NCBI RefSeq assembly: GCF_010730745.1
Contig: NZ_AP022615.1
Span: forward strand, 4,712,001-4,776,000
From: Mycobacterium heidelbergense
GTDB lineage: Bacteria; Actinomycetota; Actinomycetes; Mycobacteriales; Mycobacteriaceae
Length of the DNA: 64,000 nucleotides
Reading direction: 5' to 3'
The position numbers and the translations under genes are program-made. How positions within the stretch are numbered: the first letter of the stretch is position 1; the number at the start of each line of letters is the position of its first letter. Below the pieces are notes generated by a model, which was not told the DNA's origin, did no database searches, and was given only the letters and a program-made list of their open reading frames with translations. Shown here piece by piece: positions 44,733 to 55,176 of this stretch.

Positions 44733-45677
44733 CTACTGGGGCACCGTGATCGACGTCGCGCCGTGCCCGGTGCCGTACTGCCCGACGTGGCCGCCGTTGA
44801 TCAGATCGTGCAGGCCCAGCACCGCGGTGATCCGCCCGGGCGCGGCGTCGACGTCATCGACGGTGCTGATCGCCGAGGACATGCCGGCGTCGGCGCGGGT
44901 CACAGCGACCGCGGCGCCTCCCGTCGCCGAACCGTCGTGCCCGGCCAGCAGCGTGCCCGAGCCGTGCGGCGCCAGCGCGGCGGAGAACCGGGCCACGGTG
45001 ACGCCCTGATTGCCGGCGTCCTGGGGCAGCGCGCCGCCAGTGATGATCAGCGCGGCGTTGGCCGCGCCGAGGTGATCGGTGGGCTGGTAGGTGATGAATC
45101 CCGTGTCGCGCAGCGACGCCAGCACGGTGTCGCGCTGGGGCTCATCGATGGGGGGCACGGCCGGGTTGGCGTTGATCATCAAAGCGATGCCCAACAGGTC
45201 GCCGGCCTGCGAACCTTGGTCGACGAGCTTGGTGCTCAGCTGCTGGCCGGCGGGCAGGATCGACGAGTTCACCACGGTCCGCAGTTTTTCCGCGGAGTTG
45301 GCGTCGACGAACTCCTGCGTCAGCGCCACGGTTCCGGCGACCGTGCCGCCGGCCTGCCCGACGAATTTCGAGACCGCGGCGACGTCGTCGTCTTTGGCAT
45401 CCGGGGTGCGGAACACGACCACCGATTTGCCACCCAGCGCGTCGTGCACCATCCGGCCGGCCAGCTGATTGTCGAAATTGTTTGCCGCAGCAAGCTTTTC
45501 GTTCAGCACATTCTTTTGGTCGTTGAGCCCGCCGATCTGCGTGTAGAGGTCACGCTTCTCGTCGCGCAGGCTGGACAACAGGGTGTCCGACAAGAAGCCG
45601 GAACCCAGCACGACACCCACCGCCAACGCCAGGAAGACGGCGGCCAGCGATAAAGCGTGTTGGCGTAACGAGATCAT
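44733..45677 (-). CDS. mctB: copper transport protein MctB / SteB-type outer-envelope protein
   Basis: A 314-aa protein, Rv1698 type. One N-terminal helix (LSLAAVFLALAVGVVLGSGFLSD) is followed by a coiled coil (SSLRDEKRDLYTQIGGLNDQKNVLNEKLAAA) and an extracytoplasmic domain with repeated HDGSATGGAAVAVTRAD-like elements. Rv1698 is reported to limit copper and to sit in the outer envelope; the corynebacterial relative SteB partners SteA at the septum. It lies 24 bases after steA here. Confidence 0.9.
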   Translation of the reverse strand: MISLRQHALSLAAVFLALAVGVVLGSGFLSDTLLSSLRDEKRDLYTQIGGLNDQKNVLNEKLAAANNFDNQLAGRMVHDALGGKSVVVFRTPDAKDDDVAAVSKFVGQAGGTVAGTVALTQEFVDANSAEKLRTVVNSSILPAGQQLSTKLVDQGSQAGDLLGIALMINANPAVPPIDEPQRDTVLASLRDTGFITYQPTDHLGAANAALIITGGALPQDAGNQGVTVARFSAALAPHGSGTLLAGHDGSATGGAAVAVTRADAGMSSAISTVDDVDAAPGRITAVLGLHDLINGGHVGQYGTGHGATSITVPQ

Positions 45678-45701
45678 TTAACGCACCGTCCTCGAAAGGG
45701 C

Positions 45702-46883
45702 TTAGGTGACCAAGTGCTGCACCCACAGGGAGAAGCGGTCCCAGTATTGGATGATCCAGTGCAGCACCACGCCGTCGGTGCGTGACACCCACAGGGCGAC
45801 GATCACGGCGATCAGCATCGTCAGCGCCAGCAGCGCGATGGCGCCCGCCGAAATGTGGTTGCGGTACAAGGTGGCGACCGCCTGGGCGTCCACCACCTTT
45901 TCCCCCACCCTCAGCCTGGTCAGGAAGGTCGACGGGTTGCTTTGCGCGCGGGTGCGGTCAAAGAACGTCTCGATGTTGGCGGTGTGGCCGGCCGTGACGA
46001 GCAACGCGGCGCCGTGGTGATCGGCCAGTAGCAGGGCCAGGTCGACCGCCGAGCCCGCGGCCGGGAAGGTCATCGCCCCGACGCCGAGGTCCTGAATTCG
46101 TTCCAGGCCGGGCGCGTGGCCGTCGGCGTCGGCGGGCAACACGACGTGGGCGCCACACTTGAGGGCGTCGGTGCTGATCTTGTCGGGGTCGCCGACGATG
46201 ATCTGGGGGCGATATCCGGCCTTGCGCAACACATCCGCGCCGGTATCGACGCCGATGAGCACCGGTTGGTACTCCTTGATGAACGGCTTCAGCGAGCGCA
46301 GGTCGTCCTCGGCGCTGGGCTCGTCGGCGACGATCACCACGTGCCGGCGGCGCAGGTCGACGTCGATGTCGGGGATGCCGATGCCGTCGATCAGCAGCGG
46401 GCTTTCGCTCTTGATGAACTCAATCGTGTTGCCGGCGAACGCCTCGAGGTGGGCGGCCAGGCCGCTCTTGGCCTCGCGCATCAGGTCGGCGATGTCGTGG
46501 TCGGTGCGCTCGGTGCCGCGGGCCAGCCGGCGGTCGCCGGCGTACACCCCGCCCTCGTGCAGGCGAATCTTGGCGCCGTCCTTGACCTTCTTGAAGACGT
46601 CGGGCCCGGTCTCGTCGATCAGGGTGACGCCGTTGTTGACCAGCACCTCGGGGCCAAGGTTCGGGTAGCGGCCCGAGACCGAGGGTGAGGCGTTGACGAC
46701 GGCGGCGATGTCCGCTTCCACCAGCGCGTCCGCGGTGATGCGATCGAGGTCCAGGACGTCGAGGACCACGATGTCGCCGGGGCAGACCCTGCGCAGCAGG
46801 CGGTCGATGTTCCGGTCGACCCGGGCGGTGCCCGTCAGGCCCGGCCGGGAGGTATTACGCGATAGCAGCCCTGACATCTTCAT
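45702..46883 (-). CDS. steA: SteA-like cytokinetic/thiamine-pyrophosphokinase-fold protein
   Basis: A 393-aa membrane protein, Rv1697 type. The cytoplasmic part includes GDIVVLDVLDLDRITADALVEADIAAVVNASPSVSGRYPN, YQPVLIGVDTGADVLRKAGYRPQIIVGDPDKIS (thiamine pyrophosphokinase-like). A single helix near the C-terminus (HISAGAIALLALTMLIAVIVALWVS) anchors it. In corynebacteria SteA with SteB supports cell division. I chose ATG 46883 (MKMSGLLSRN). Upstream is a non-coding stretch with short tandem repeats. Confidence 0.9.
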   Translation of the reverse strand: MKMSGLLSRNTSRPGLTGTARVDRNIDRLLRRVCPGDIVVLDVLDLDRITADALVEADIAAVVNASPSVSGRYPNLGPEVLVNNGVTLIDETGPDVFKKVKDGAKIRLHEGGVYAGDRRLARGTERTDHDIADLMREAKSGLAAHLEAFAGNTIEFIKSESPLLIDGIGIPDIDVDLRRRHVVIVADEPSAEDDLRSLKPFIKEYQPVLIGVDTGADVLRKAGYRPQIIVGDPDKISTDALKCGAHVVLPADADGHAPGLERIQDLGVGAMTFPAAGSAVDLALLLADHHGAALLVTAGHTANIETFFDRTRAQSNPSTFLTRLRVGEKVVDAQAVATLYRNHISAGAIALLALTMLIAVIVALWVSRTDGVVLHWIIQYWDRFSLWVQHLVT

Positions 46884-47039
46884 GGGGGCGATTCTGTCCG
46901 TGAAGCGCGGGCGAGGCGAGGAGGCGCGCCGTAACACCAGCCTCAGAAGTTATCTAGAGTCACAGCTGTCACAGATGGATAACGTGTGGGCATCGACTCG
47001 GGCCGGCGAGGGTGCGCAGTTGTACAGGCTTTGCGGCGT

Positions 47040-47115
47040 GTCGGCGTACAAACACGCACGCTCGCGAGAGGGCGGCGCACGCACGCGAGAGGGCGACGCC
47101 CGCTCGCGAGATCAG
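47040..47115. repeat. GC-rich short tandem repeats between recN and steA
   Basis: On the minus strand three imperfect copies of about 21-22 bp, each with CTCGCG(A/T)GCG(T/G)GCG.CGCC, are followed by GTGTTTGTACGCCGACACGCC. I recall such GCGAGCGTGCGTGT motifs as widespread intergenic repeats in mycobacteria. The function is unknown; the spread here is 76 bp in a 228-bp gap. Confidence 0.6.
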
Positions 47116-48881
47116 ATCTGGTCGTTCTGCGCCGCGTCGAGCAGTTCGCGGGCGTGCGCGCGGCCGCTGTCGGACTCGCCGAGCCCGGCCAGCATCCGCG
47201 CCAGCTCGGCCACCCGGTCGTCGCCGGCCACTCGTCGCACCCCGCTGGCCCCCTGGGGCCCGGTGCCGTGCACCACCAGGTGCACGTCGGCATAGGCGGC
47301 GACCTGTGGCAAGTGCGTCACCACGATGACCTGGTGGGTGCGGGCCAGCCGGGCCAGCCGCCGCCCGATCTGCACCGCGGCCCAGCCGCCGACCCCGGCG
47401 TCCACCTCGTCGAACACCATCGTGGTGCCCGCCGCCTGTTTTCGCGACGTCGCCAACACCACCTCCAGCGCCAGCATGACCCGGGACAGCTCGCCGCCGG
47501 ACGCGCTTTTCGCCAGCGGCAGCACGGTCATGCCGCGGTGGGCCGCGAAGCCGAACTCGACCTGGTCGACGCCGTCGACGCCGGCCCGGGCCAGCATCGG
47601 CCCGGACGGCCCCAAGGACACGGTGAGCGCGGCGGGATCGTCGTGGCCCGCGGTATCGGTGCTCACGCCGATGGTGAACTCGGCGTCGGCCATCGCCAGG
47701 GCGGACAGCTCCGCGGTCACCTCCTTGGCCAACCGCTTGGCGGCCTTGCGCCGAACCTTGCTGAGATCGACCGCGGCATCGGACAATTCGCGCGCCAGCG
47801 CGTCGACGCGTTTCGTCATCGCGGCCAGCCCCTCTTCGGAGACATCGAGTTGGGCCAGCCGTTCCCGGGACTCCCGCGCCCAGCGCAGCACCCCGTCGAT
47901 GTCCGCGGCGTACTTGCGGGTCAGCGTGCGCAGTTGGGCCTGGCGGGCCAGCTTGGCTTCCAGCGCGCTGGCGTCGACCGGCAGCCCGTCCAGGAAGCCG
48001 GCGAGTTCGCGGGCCGCGTCGACGACCACCGTCAGCGCCTCGCCGACCTGATCGGCCAACGCCCGCAGCGCCGCGTCGTCGGTCGATTCGAGTGCGGCCC
48101 TTGCCTTCCCAAGGCTGTCGATGGCGCTGTGGCCCGGCCCGTCGGCGTCGTCCGCCGACAACGCCGCGCACGCGCCGGCGGCGGCCTCGCGCAGCGTGTC
48201 CAGCTCCGAGAGGCGCAGGACGTCGGCGACCAGCGCGTCGTCTTCCCCGGGTTGCGGGTCGACGGCGTCGATCTCGTTCAGCGCGAACTTCAACCGGTCC
48301 GCCTCCTGGGCGAGCTCGCGGGCGCGGTCGCGGCGGTCGGCGAGGTCGCGCCGCGCCGACAGCCAGGCGTCGCGCAGCTTGCGGTAGCGCTCGCACGCCG
48401 GGCCGGCTCCCGCGAAACGGTCCAGCGCGCCGCGCTGTTCCTCGGGCCGCATCAACCGCAGCTGGTCGTTTTGGCCGTGCAGGGTGAGCAACTCGGCGGT
48501 GAAACCGCTCAGCGACTTCGCGGGCACGCTGCGACCGCCCAGGTAGGCCCGCGACGGTCCGTCGCGGCTGACCGAGCGCAGCGCGATCACGCTGCCGTCC
48601 TCGTCGCGCTCGGCCCCCGACGTGTCCAGGATCGCGTCCAGTTGGGCGGCCGCGGCAGCGTCGAGATCGCCTGTGGTGAAACGGCCTTCGACGATCGCAC
48701 GGTCCGCTCCCGACCGGACCCGGGTGGCGTCGGCTCGGGCGCCGCCGAGCAGGTGCAGCCCGGTCACCACCATGGTCTTGCCGGTGCCGGTCTCGCCGGT
48801 GAGCACCGTCAGGCCGCGATCGAACTCGGCGGCCGCCACGCTGATGGCGCCCAGCGACTCGATGCGGATTTCGGTCAGCAC
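47112..48881 (-). CDS. recN: DNA repair protein RecN
   Basis: A 589-aa SMC-like ATPase for double-strand-break repair. Walker A VLTGETGTGKTMVVTGL, coiled-coil arms (residues 150-380), signature KSASGGELSRVMLALE and Walker B TTMVFDEVDAGVGGWAA, then VVTHLPQVAAYAD. It begins ATEIRIESLGAISVA-like (MLTEIRIESLG) at 48881. It follows ppnK by 13 bases. Corresponds to Rv1696. Confidence 0.97.
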   Translation of the reverse strand: MLTEIRIESLGAISVAAAEFDRGLTVLTGETGTGKTMVVTGLHLLGGARADATRVRSGADRAIVEGRFTTGDLDAAAAAQLDAILDTSGAERDEDGSVIALRSVSRDGPSRAYLGGRSVPAKSLSGFTAELLTLHGQNDQLRLMRPEEQRGALDRFAGAGPACERYRKLRDAWLSARRDLADRRDRARELAQEADRLKFALNEIDAVDPQPGEDDALVADVLRLSELDTLREAAAGACAALSADDADGPGHSAIDSLGKARAALESTDDAALRALADQVGEALTVVVDAARELAGFLDGLPVDASALEAKLARQAQLRTLTRKYAADIDGVLRWARESRERLAQLDVSEEGLAAMTKRVDALARELSDAAVDLSKVRRKAAKRLAKEVTAELSALAMADAEFTIGVSTDTAGHDDPAALTVSLGPSGPMLARAGVDGVDQVEFGFAAHRGMTVLPLAKSASGGELSRVMLALEVVLATSRKQAAGTTMVFDEVDAGVGGWAAVQIGRRLARLARTHQVIVVTHLPQVAAYADVHLVVHGTGPQGASGVRRVAGDDRVAELARMLAGLGESDSGRAHARELLDAAQNDQI

Positions 48882-48894
48882 CGTGCGAACGCCG

Positions 48895-49818
48895 TTACTT
48901 CCCGCGCCAACCGGTCACCGGCAACCGGAATTTGCGCACCAGGCGGTCCGTGAACGGGGCGCTGTCCAGGCGCGCCCACTTCACCGGGGTGTCGCAACGG
49001 GTCACCTCGATCCGGCTGCCGGCCGGTATCAGCATTTCGCGGCGGCCGTCGCAGAACACCAGGGCGTCGTGGCCGTCGGCTTCTATCTCGATCGCGACGG
49101 TGGCCTCGGGGCTGGTGACCATGGGCCGGCCGAACAGGGCGTGAGCGTTGTTGGGGACCACCAGGATTGCCTCGAGGTCCGGCCACAGCACCGGGCCGCC
49201 CGCCGAGAACGCGTAGGCGGTCGACCCGGTGGGTGTCGACACCAGCACGCCGTCGCAGCCGAACGCCGACACCGGCCGCCCGTCGATCTCGACGACCACC
49301 CCGAGCACACCCAGCCGCGGCCCCTTTTCCAGGCTCACCTCGTTGAGCGCCCACCCGTGCTCGACGACCCGACCGGCCTGGCGCACCACCACATCCAGCG
49401 TCAGGCGGTCCTCCACCCGGTAGTCGCGCGCGATGACGTGCTCCAGCACACTGTCGATGTGCTCGGCCTCGGCCTCGGCCAGGAACCCGATCCGGCCCAG
49501 ATTGACGCCCAGCACCGGAATTTCGACGTTTCTGGCCAATTCGGCCGCCCGCAGGAAGGTGCCGTCGCCGCCGAGGACCAGCACCAGTTCGCAGCCCGCC
49601 GCGGCGTGCGGGTCGGCGTCGACCACCTGAATTTCGACGCCCATCGCCCGCATGTCGTCGGGGGCCAGGTGCAGCGATCCCCTGTCGACCGCCTCGGCGG
49701 ACAACACGCGCAGTCCGATCCCGTTGTCGCCCAAGACTTTTTGCACCCGCCGCGCGGTCTCGGTCGCCTCGTCGCGGCCGGTGTGCACCACCAGCAGCAC
49801 GGTACGGTCGGCGTTCAT
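48895..49818 (-). CDS. ppnK: NAD kinase
   Basis: A 307-aa NAD+ kinase producing NADP+. The GGDGT motif in [30 protein letters not shown], the NAD-binding [11 protein letters not shown] and the [18 protein letters not shown] loop are all present. ATG 49818 overlaps the tlyA stop (ATGA). Length equals the M. tuberculosis enzyme Rv1695. Confidence 0.97.
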   Translation of the reverse strand: MNADRTVLLVVHTGRDEATETARRVQKVLGDNGIGLRVLSAEAVDRGSLHLAPDDMRAMGVEIQVVDADPHAAAGCELVLVLGGDGTFLRAAELARNVEIPVLGVNLGRIGFLAEAEAEHIDSVLEHVIARDYRVEDRLTLDVVVRQAGRVVEHGWALNEVSLEKGPRLGVLGVVVEIDGRPVSAFGCDGVLVSTPTGSTAYAFSAGGPVLWPDLEAILVVPNNAHALFGRPMVTSPEATVAIEIEADGHDALVFCDGRREMLIPAGSRIEVTRCDTPVKWARLDSAPFTDRLVRKFRLPVTGWRGK

Positions 49819-50621
49819 TGCGGGCCCTCGCTTATCGCCCGCCGCACGGCGTCGACGAGACCTTCGCCGGCCAGTCCCCGATCGGTCCGGGCGCGCAGCC
49901 ACAGGAAGTATTCGACATTGCCCGACGGGCCCGGCAGCGGGCTCGCGGTGACGTCGACGGCGGGCCAGCCCAGCTCGGCGGCGCGGCGCGCGACGGCCAC
50001 CACCGCGTCGGCGCGCATCCCGGGATCGTGGACCACACCGCCGGCGCCGACCCGGCCCTTCCCCACCTCAAACTGCGGCTTCACCATGGGAACGATATCC
50101 GCGCCCGGCCGGGCGCATCCAACCAGCGCGGGCAACACGGTGGCCAGCGAGATGAAGGACAGGTCGGCCACCAGCAGGTCGACCGGGCCGCCGATCGCCT
50201 CCGGGGTCAGGTCACGAACGTTGGTGCGCTCGACGACGGTCACCCGCGGGTCGCAGCGCAGCGACCAGGCCAGCTGTCCGTAGCCCACGTCCGCGGCCAC
50301 CACCTCGGCGGCCCCGCGGTCCAGCAGCACCTCGGTGAACCCGCCCGTCGACGCGCCGGCGTCCAGGCAGCGGCGGCCCGCGACCGGAATCCCGAAGGCG
50401 TCCAGCGCGCCGATGAGTTTGTGCGCCCCGCGCGACACCCAGCCGCGTTCGTCGTCCGCGACGGTCAGGGCGGCGGTGACGGCGACCGCGGTGCCGGGCT
50501 TGCGCGCCGGCAGGCCGTCGATGCTGACCTTCCCGGCGCCGATCAGCTCCGCGGCCTGCTGACGGGATCGCGCGAGCCCGCGGCGGACGAGCTCGGCGTC
50601 AACGCGGGCACGACGTGCCAC
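49815..50621 (-). CDS. tlyA: 16S/23S rRNA 2'-O-ribose methyltransferase TlyA
   Basis: A 268-aa rRNA methyltransferase whose loss causes capreomycin resistance in mycobacteria. S4 domain: [22 protein letters not shown]. FtsJ-like SAM domain: [68 protein letters not shown]. Overlaps ppnK. Corresponds to Rv1694; intact. Confidence 0.97.
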   Translation of the reverse strand: MARRARVDAELVRRGLARSRQQAAELIGAGKVSIDGLPARKPGTAVAVTAALTVADDERGWVSRGAHKLIGALDAFGIPVAGRRCLDAGASTGGFTEVLLDRGAAEVVAADVGYGQLAWSLRCDPRVTVVERTNVRDLTPEAIGGPVDLLVADLSFISLATVLPALVGCARPGADIVPMVKPQFEVGKGRVGAGGVVHDPGMRADAVVAVARRAAELGWPAVDVTASPLPGPSGNVEYFLWLRARTDRGLAGEGLVDAVRRAISEGPQ

Positions 50622-50629
50622 CGCCGCAC

Positions 50630-50818
50630 TCAGCCCTTCTCCGCCGACTCCAGCGCAGCCAGCAGCACGTCGTGCGCCTCGGAAAGGCGGCGCGCGATCT
50701 CTTCGAGCTCGGCGAGGGACAGTTGGCTTTCGGCGTCGGCGGGATCGGCCGCGGCGTCCGGCAGCTGGGCAAGCAGGGCGTCGATTTCGGCGCGAAGCTG
50801 ATCGGGATCGATAGTCAT
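50630..50818 (-). CDS. small conserved hypothetical protein (Rv1693 type)
   Basis: A 62-aa acidic helical protein: MTIDPDQLRAEIDALLAQLP, LSLAELEEIARRLSEAHDVLLAAL. Probably a small coiled coil. It sits eight bases before tlyA and 23 after the phosphatase gene, in the position of Rv1693. Function unknown. Confidence 0.8.
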   Translation of the reverse strand: MTIDPDQLRAEIDALLAQLPDAAADPADAESQLSLAELEEIARRLSEAHDVLLAALESAEKG

Positions 50819-50841
50819 TGCGCTCCTACGCTAGTCACCCG

Positions 50842-51861
50842 TCAGTCGCCGTGCACCAGAGACCAGCGCCGCAGCGCGTCGCGGGCCCGGTCGTCGGCGG
50901 CCTCGATCCGCGGCGGCCGGTCGTCAAAGCCGAGGCCCCACACGGCGCCGGCGACGGCGCGGACGACCGACAGCCCGTCGCCCCCGGCGGCGCCGTCGGC
51001 GCCGTTGGCGCGGACCGTCACCGCCCGATCCCCGACCTCGACATGCCAGCCCGGCTGCGGCCCGACCGCGAGCACCTCGGCATCGTGGTGCAGCGAGCGC
51101 AGGTCGTGGCCGATGTAGGTCGGGCGACGGGCGGGTTGCGCGTACACCGCGTCCCGCGCGGTGTTGACGCCGGTGAGCACCATCAGGCTGGGCAGCTCGG
51201 CGGCGTTGGCGCCCTCGATGTCGGTGTCCAGCCTGTCGCCGATGACCAACGGCGCGCGAAAGTCGCCCCGGGCCACCGCATCCTGCAGCAGTCGCGGCGC
51301 CGGTTTCCCGGCCACGCGCGGTTCGGTGCCGGTGGCCGCCCGCAGCGCGGCCACGAACGATCCGTTTCCCGGGAGCAGGCCGCGCTCGGTGGGCAGGGTG
51401 GGGTCGACGTTGGCCGCCACCCACAGCGCGCCGGACCGAATGGCCAGGGCGGCCTCGGCAAGGTCCGGCCAGCCGATGGTCGTGGACAGGCCCTGCACGA
51501 CGGCGACCGGGTTGTCGTCGTAGCGGCGCACCGGACGCAGCCCGACGGCGGCGATCTCGTTGGCCAATGCGTCGGTGCCCACGATCAACACCCGGGACCC
51601 CGGCGGTAACTGCCCGGCCAGCAGCCGGGCCGCGCTCTGCGCGCTGGTGACGACGTCGTCGCCGGTGGCGGTGAAGCCCAGCTCGCGCAGGTGCGACGCG
51701 ACCTGGTCGGCGCTGCGGGACGCGTTGTTGGTGACGTACAGCTTGCGGCTGGACACCTCGTCCAGCGATTGCACGGCACCATCGGTGGGCTCAGCGCCGC
51801 GAAACACCGTGCCGTCGAGGTCTATCAGCAGGCAATCGTATTCCCGCGCAATGCTTTTCAT
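50842..51861 (-). CDS. HAD-IIA glycerol-3-phosphate phosphatase (Rv1692 type)
   Basis: A 339-aa HAD-superfamily phosphatase. Motif I CLLIDLDGTVFRG with the nucleophile Asp, motif II KLYVTNNASRS, then KPAPRLLQDAV and motif IV APLVIGDRLDTDIEGANAA. A C-terminal extension of about 70 aa follows. Rv1692 is reported as a glycerol-3-phosphate phosphatase in membrane glycerolipid recycling. I started at ATG 51861; the longer frame has no support. Confidence 0.93.
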   Translation of the reverse strand: MKSIAREYDCLLIDLDGTVFRGAEPTDGAVQSLDEVSSRKLYVTNNASRSADQVASHLRELGFTATGDDVVTSAQSAARLLAGQLPPGSRVLIVGTDALANEIAAVGLRPVRRYDDNPVAVVQGLSTTIGWPDLAEAALAIRSGALWVAANVDPTLPTERGLLPGNGSFVAALRAATGTEPRVAGKPAPRLLQDAVARGDFRAPLVIGDRLDTDIEGANAAELPSLMVLTGVNTARDAVYAQPARRPTYIGHDLRSLHHDAEVLAVGPQPGWHVEVGDRAVTVRANGADGAAGGDGLSVVRAVAGAVWGLGFDDRPPRIEAADDRARDALRRWSLVHGD

Positions 51862-51862
51862 C

Positions 51863-52696
51863 TCAGCCCAGCTCGCTGACCCGCTCTTCGGCGTCGGTGA
51901 CCCCGTCGACGTCGGCGGTCGCCGAGCGCAAAAACCATTGCAGCGCCTCGTCGTTTCGGCCGAGCGCCAGCAGCGTGTCCGCGTAGGCGTAGAACAGCCG
52001 CGCGGCCGTCGTGCCCGTGCGGCCCGGCTCGGGCTGCGGCGTGGACAAGACGGCCAGCGCCTGCTCCAGCTGCCCGAGATCGGCGCGCGCCCCGGCGGCG
52101 ACGATGCGCAACTCGTCGGCGTCGTCACCGGCGAGCTCGGCCGCCTCCGGTCCGCGCGCCAGGTCGATCGCCCGCTCCGGGCGACCAAGCCCGCGTTCGC
52201 AATCGGCGATCAGCGCAAGCAGGGATGACTTGCTGCCCATCCGGCGGGCCGCGCGCAGTTCGGCCAGCGCCTGCGCCCAGTCGCCGCAGTGGTAGGCCGC
52301 GATTCCGACGGCTTCGCGCACCGCGGCGATCCTGCTGGCCCGGGCCCGCGCCGCGCGCGCGTGGGCCAGCGCGGCGTGCGGATCCTCGTCGAGCAGCTCG
52401 CCGGCGGCCACCAGGTGGCGCGCCACCGCGTCGGCGGTGGCGCGGTCCAGGGTGCTCAGTTCGCCCCGGATCTCGGGTGCCAGCTGCCTGGCCTCCACCC
52501 CGGCCGGGATCGGCGGGCCGTCCCGCGGCGCGCGGTCGCCTTGGACGTCCTGGCCGGGGGCGTTGCGCGGCTGGACGGGGCGCGCGCGGCCCGGGCCCGA
52601 CCAGGAACCCGGACGCTCCCCGCGCGGTCCGCGCCGCGGCGAGCCGCCGGACGCCGAACGTCGGTCACCGCCGTGCCCCTGCCTGTCGTCGACCAC
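51863..52696 (-). CDS. TPR-repeat protein (Rv1691 type)
   Basis: A 277-aa protein. A basic, disordered N-terminus of 70 aa (rich in Arg, Gly and Pro) is followed by TPR-like helices: ATADAVARHLVAAGELL, DPHAALAHARAARARASRIAAVREAVGIAAYHCGDWAQALAELRAARR, ARLFYAYADTLLALGRNDEALQWF. A scaffold role is likely. One base separates it from the phosphatase start. Confidence 0.88.
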   Translation of the reverse strand: MVDDRQGHGGDRRSASGGSPRRGPRGERPGSWSGPGRARPVQPRNAPGQDVQGDRAPRDGPPIPAGVEARQLAPEIRGELSTLDRATADAVARHLVAAGELLDEDPHAALAHARAARARASRIAAVREAVGIAAYHCGDWAQALAELRAARRMGSKSSLLALIADCERGLGRPERAIDLARGPEAAELAGDDADELRIVAAGARADLGQLEQALAVLSTPQPEPGRTGTTAARLFYAYADTLLALGRNDEALQWFLRSATADVDGVTDAEERVSELG

Positions 52697-52735
52697 CCTG
52701 CCGAGAATACGGGCACGCCGGCGGCGCGGACCGCG

Positions 52736-53107
52736 CTAGGCCGGGAGCCGATTGGACAGCAGCGGCGCCATCACCGCCGGGCAATACGTCGCGATGGCGA
52801 CGATGGTGAACACGCCGGCCACGTCGTGGGACATCCCGCTGCCGTCGGCCATGGTGGAGAGCACCGAGTCGAACGACCCACCGGGCTGGACCAGCATCGG
52901 GCACACCGACTGCCCCAGCGCCATCGTGGCGTCCGGCTGCGAGACCGGAACGCCGGCATTCGTGAGGGCCCTCAGGAACGCGTTGCCCATCAGGTCGGCG
53001 TGGACGGGCGGCGCCAGCGCCGCGGTCAGGCCGGCCACGCTCGTCGCCACACCCAGAAACCGCAGGGCGCCCAACTGCACACGTGTCGGGAAACTCACTG
53101 TGACCAC
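52736..53107 (-). CDS. DUF732 exported protein (LprJ position)
   Basis: A 123-aa protein with a signal peptide (GALRFLGVATSVAGLTAALAPPVHA) and a DUF732 domain: AFLRALTNAGVPVSQPDATMALGQSVCPML, and IVAIATYCPAVM, with two cysteines likely bonded. It occupies the place of lprJ (Rv1690), but there is no lipobox cysteine at the signal-peptide end, so it should be secreted rather than lipidated. Starts GTG 53107 or GTG 53098. Confidence 0.85.
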   Translation of the reverse strand: MVTVSFPTRVQLGALRFLGVATSVAGLTAALAPPVHADLMGNAFLRALTNAGVPVSQPDATMALGQSVCPMLVQPGGSFDSVLSTMADGSGMSHDVAGVFTIVAIATYCPAVMAPLLSNRLPA

Positions 53108-53180
53108 CCTGGTCAGTGATGGTCACATCTGCGACACGACGCGATAAAGGTTTGCACACCAACGGCGTTGCGCGCGCGGG

Positions 53181-54455
<1,275 letters not shown>

Positions 54456-54466
54456 CGCGCAAAACT

Positions 54467-55096
54467 CTAGTCGCTGGTTCCGGGCGCGGGCGCCCGCGGA
54501 CTTCGCCGGTACGCCGAAACCTCCGGGCGGCCCGCCAGCCACAGTCGCCAGGGCCGGTCGGCGGCCTGGCTGATGCCGACGCGCGGGCCGGACGCGGCCG
54601 TCAGCGGGTCGTGAAGTTCAAGGGTCACCGGACCGCTGGGGTCGAGCAGGTCAATCCCGTTGTCGCCCATGGTGATTCCCAGGGCCGAGCACAGGTTTCC
54701 CGGGCCGCGCGCCAGGGCCGCGGTGCGGACCAGCTCGCCGCGCCGGGCCCGCGCGACGTCGGTGCCGTCCTCCAGGGCCGCGGCCCGCAGCAGGACGGCC
54801 GCGGCGGTCCCGTCGGGTCCGCACGAGACGTTGGCGCACACGTGGATCCCGTGGCTGCGGTAGGTGTACAGCCGCCCGGGCGGCCCGAACATCACGGCGT
54901 TGCGGCCGTTGCGGCCGCGGTAGGAGTGGGCCGCGGCGTCCGGCCAGGGGCCGTCGGGGACGCCGCCGTAGGCCTCGACTTCGACGATGACGGCGCGCAC
55001 GCCGCGGCCGGTGAGGGTGGCGCCCAGCAGTCGATGCGCGGCCGCGACCGGATCGACGGACAGCTGGCCCTCGGCCGCGTCTGGGCCCGATTGCAC
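54467..55096 (-). CDS. mpg: 3-methyladenine DNA glycosylase
   Basis: A 209-aa AAG-family base-excision glycosylase. [66 protein letters not shown] and the late [10 protein letters not shown] are present; the catalytic Glu is in [10 protein letters not shown] 55096 is more likely than the TTG one codon earlier. Corresponds to Rv1688, 11 bases before tyrS. Confidence 0.95.
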   Translation of the reverse strand: MQSGPDAAEGQLSVDPVAAAHRLLGATLTGRGVRAVIVEVEAYGGVPDGPWPDAAAHSYRGRNGRNAVMFGPPGRLYTYRSHGIHVCANVSCGPDGTAAAVLLRAAALEDGTDVARARRGELVRTAALARGPGNLCSALGITMGDNGIDLLDPSGPVTLELHDPLTAASGPRVGISQAADRPWRLWLAGRPEVSAYRRSPRAPAPGTSD

Positions 55097-55176
55097 CAAC
55101 CGAACCTACCGGCAGGCCAAACATGGCAGTATCCCGGTGTCCCGGAACCCCCAGGGCGCACGAAGGAGCCCACATA

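Noticed and set aside
46986..48953. 655-codon open frame opposite recN
   Set aside because: Antisense of recN with shadow composition.
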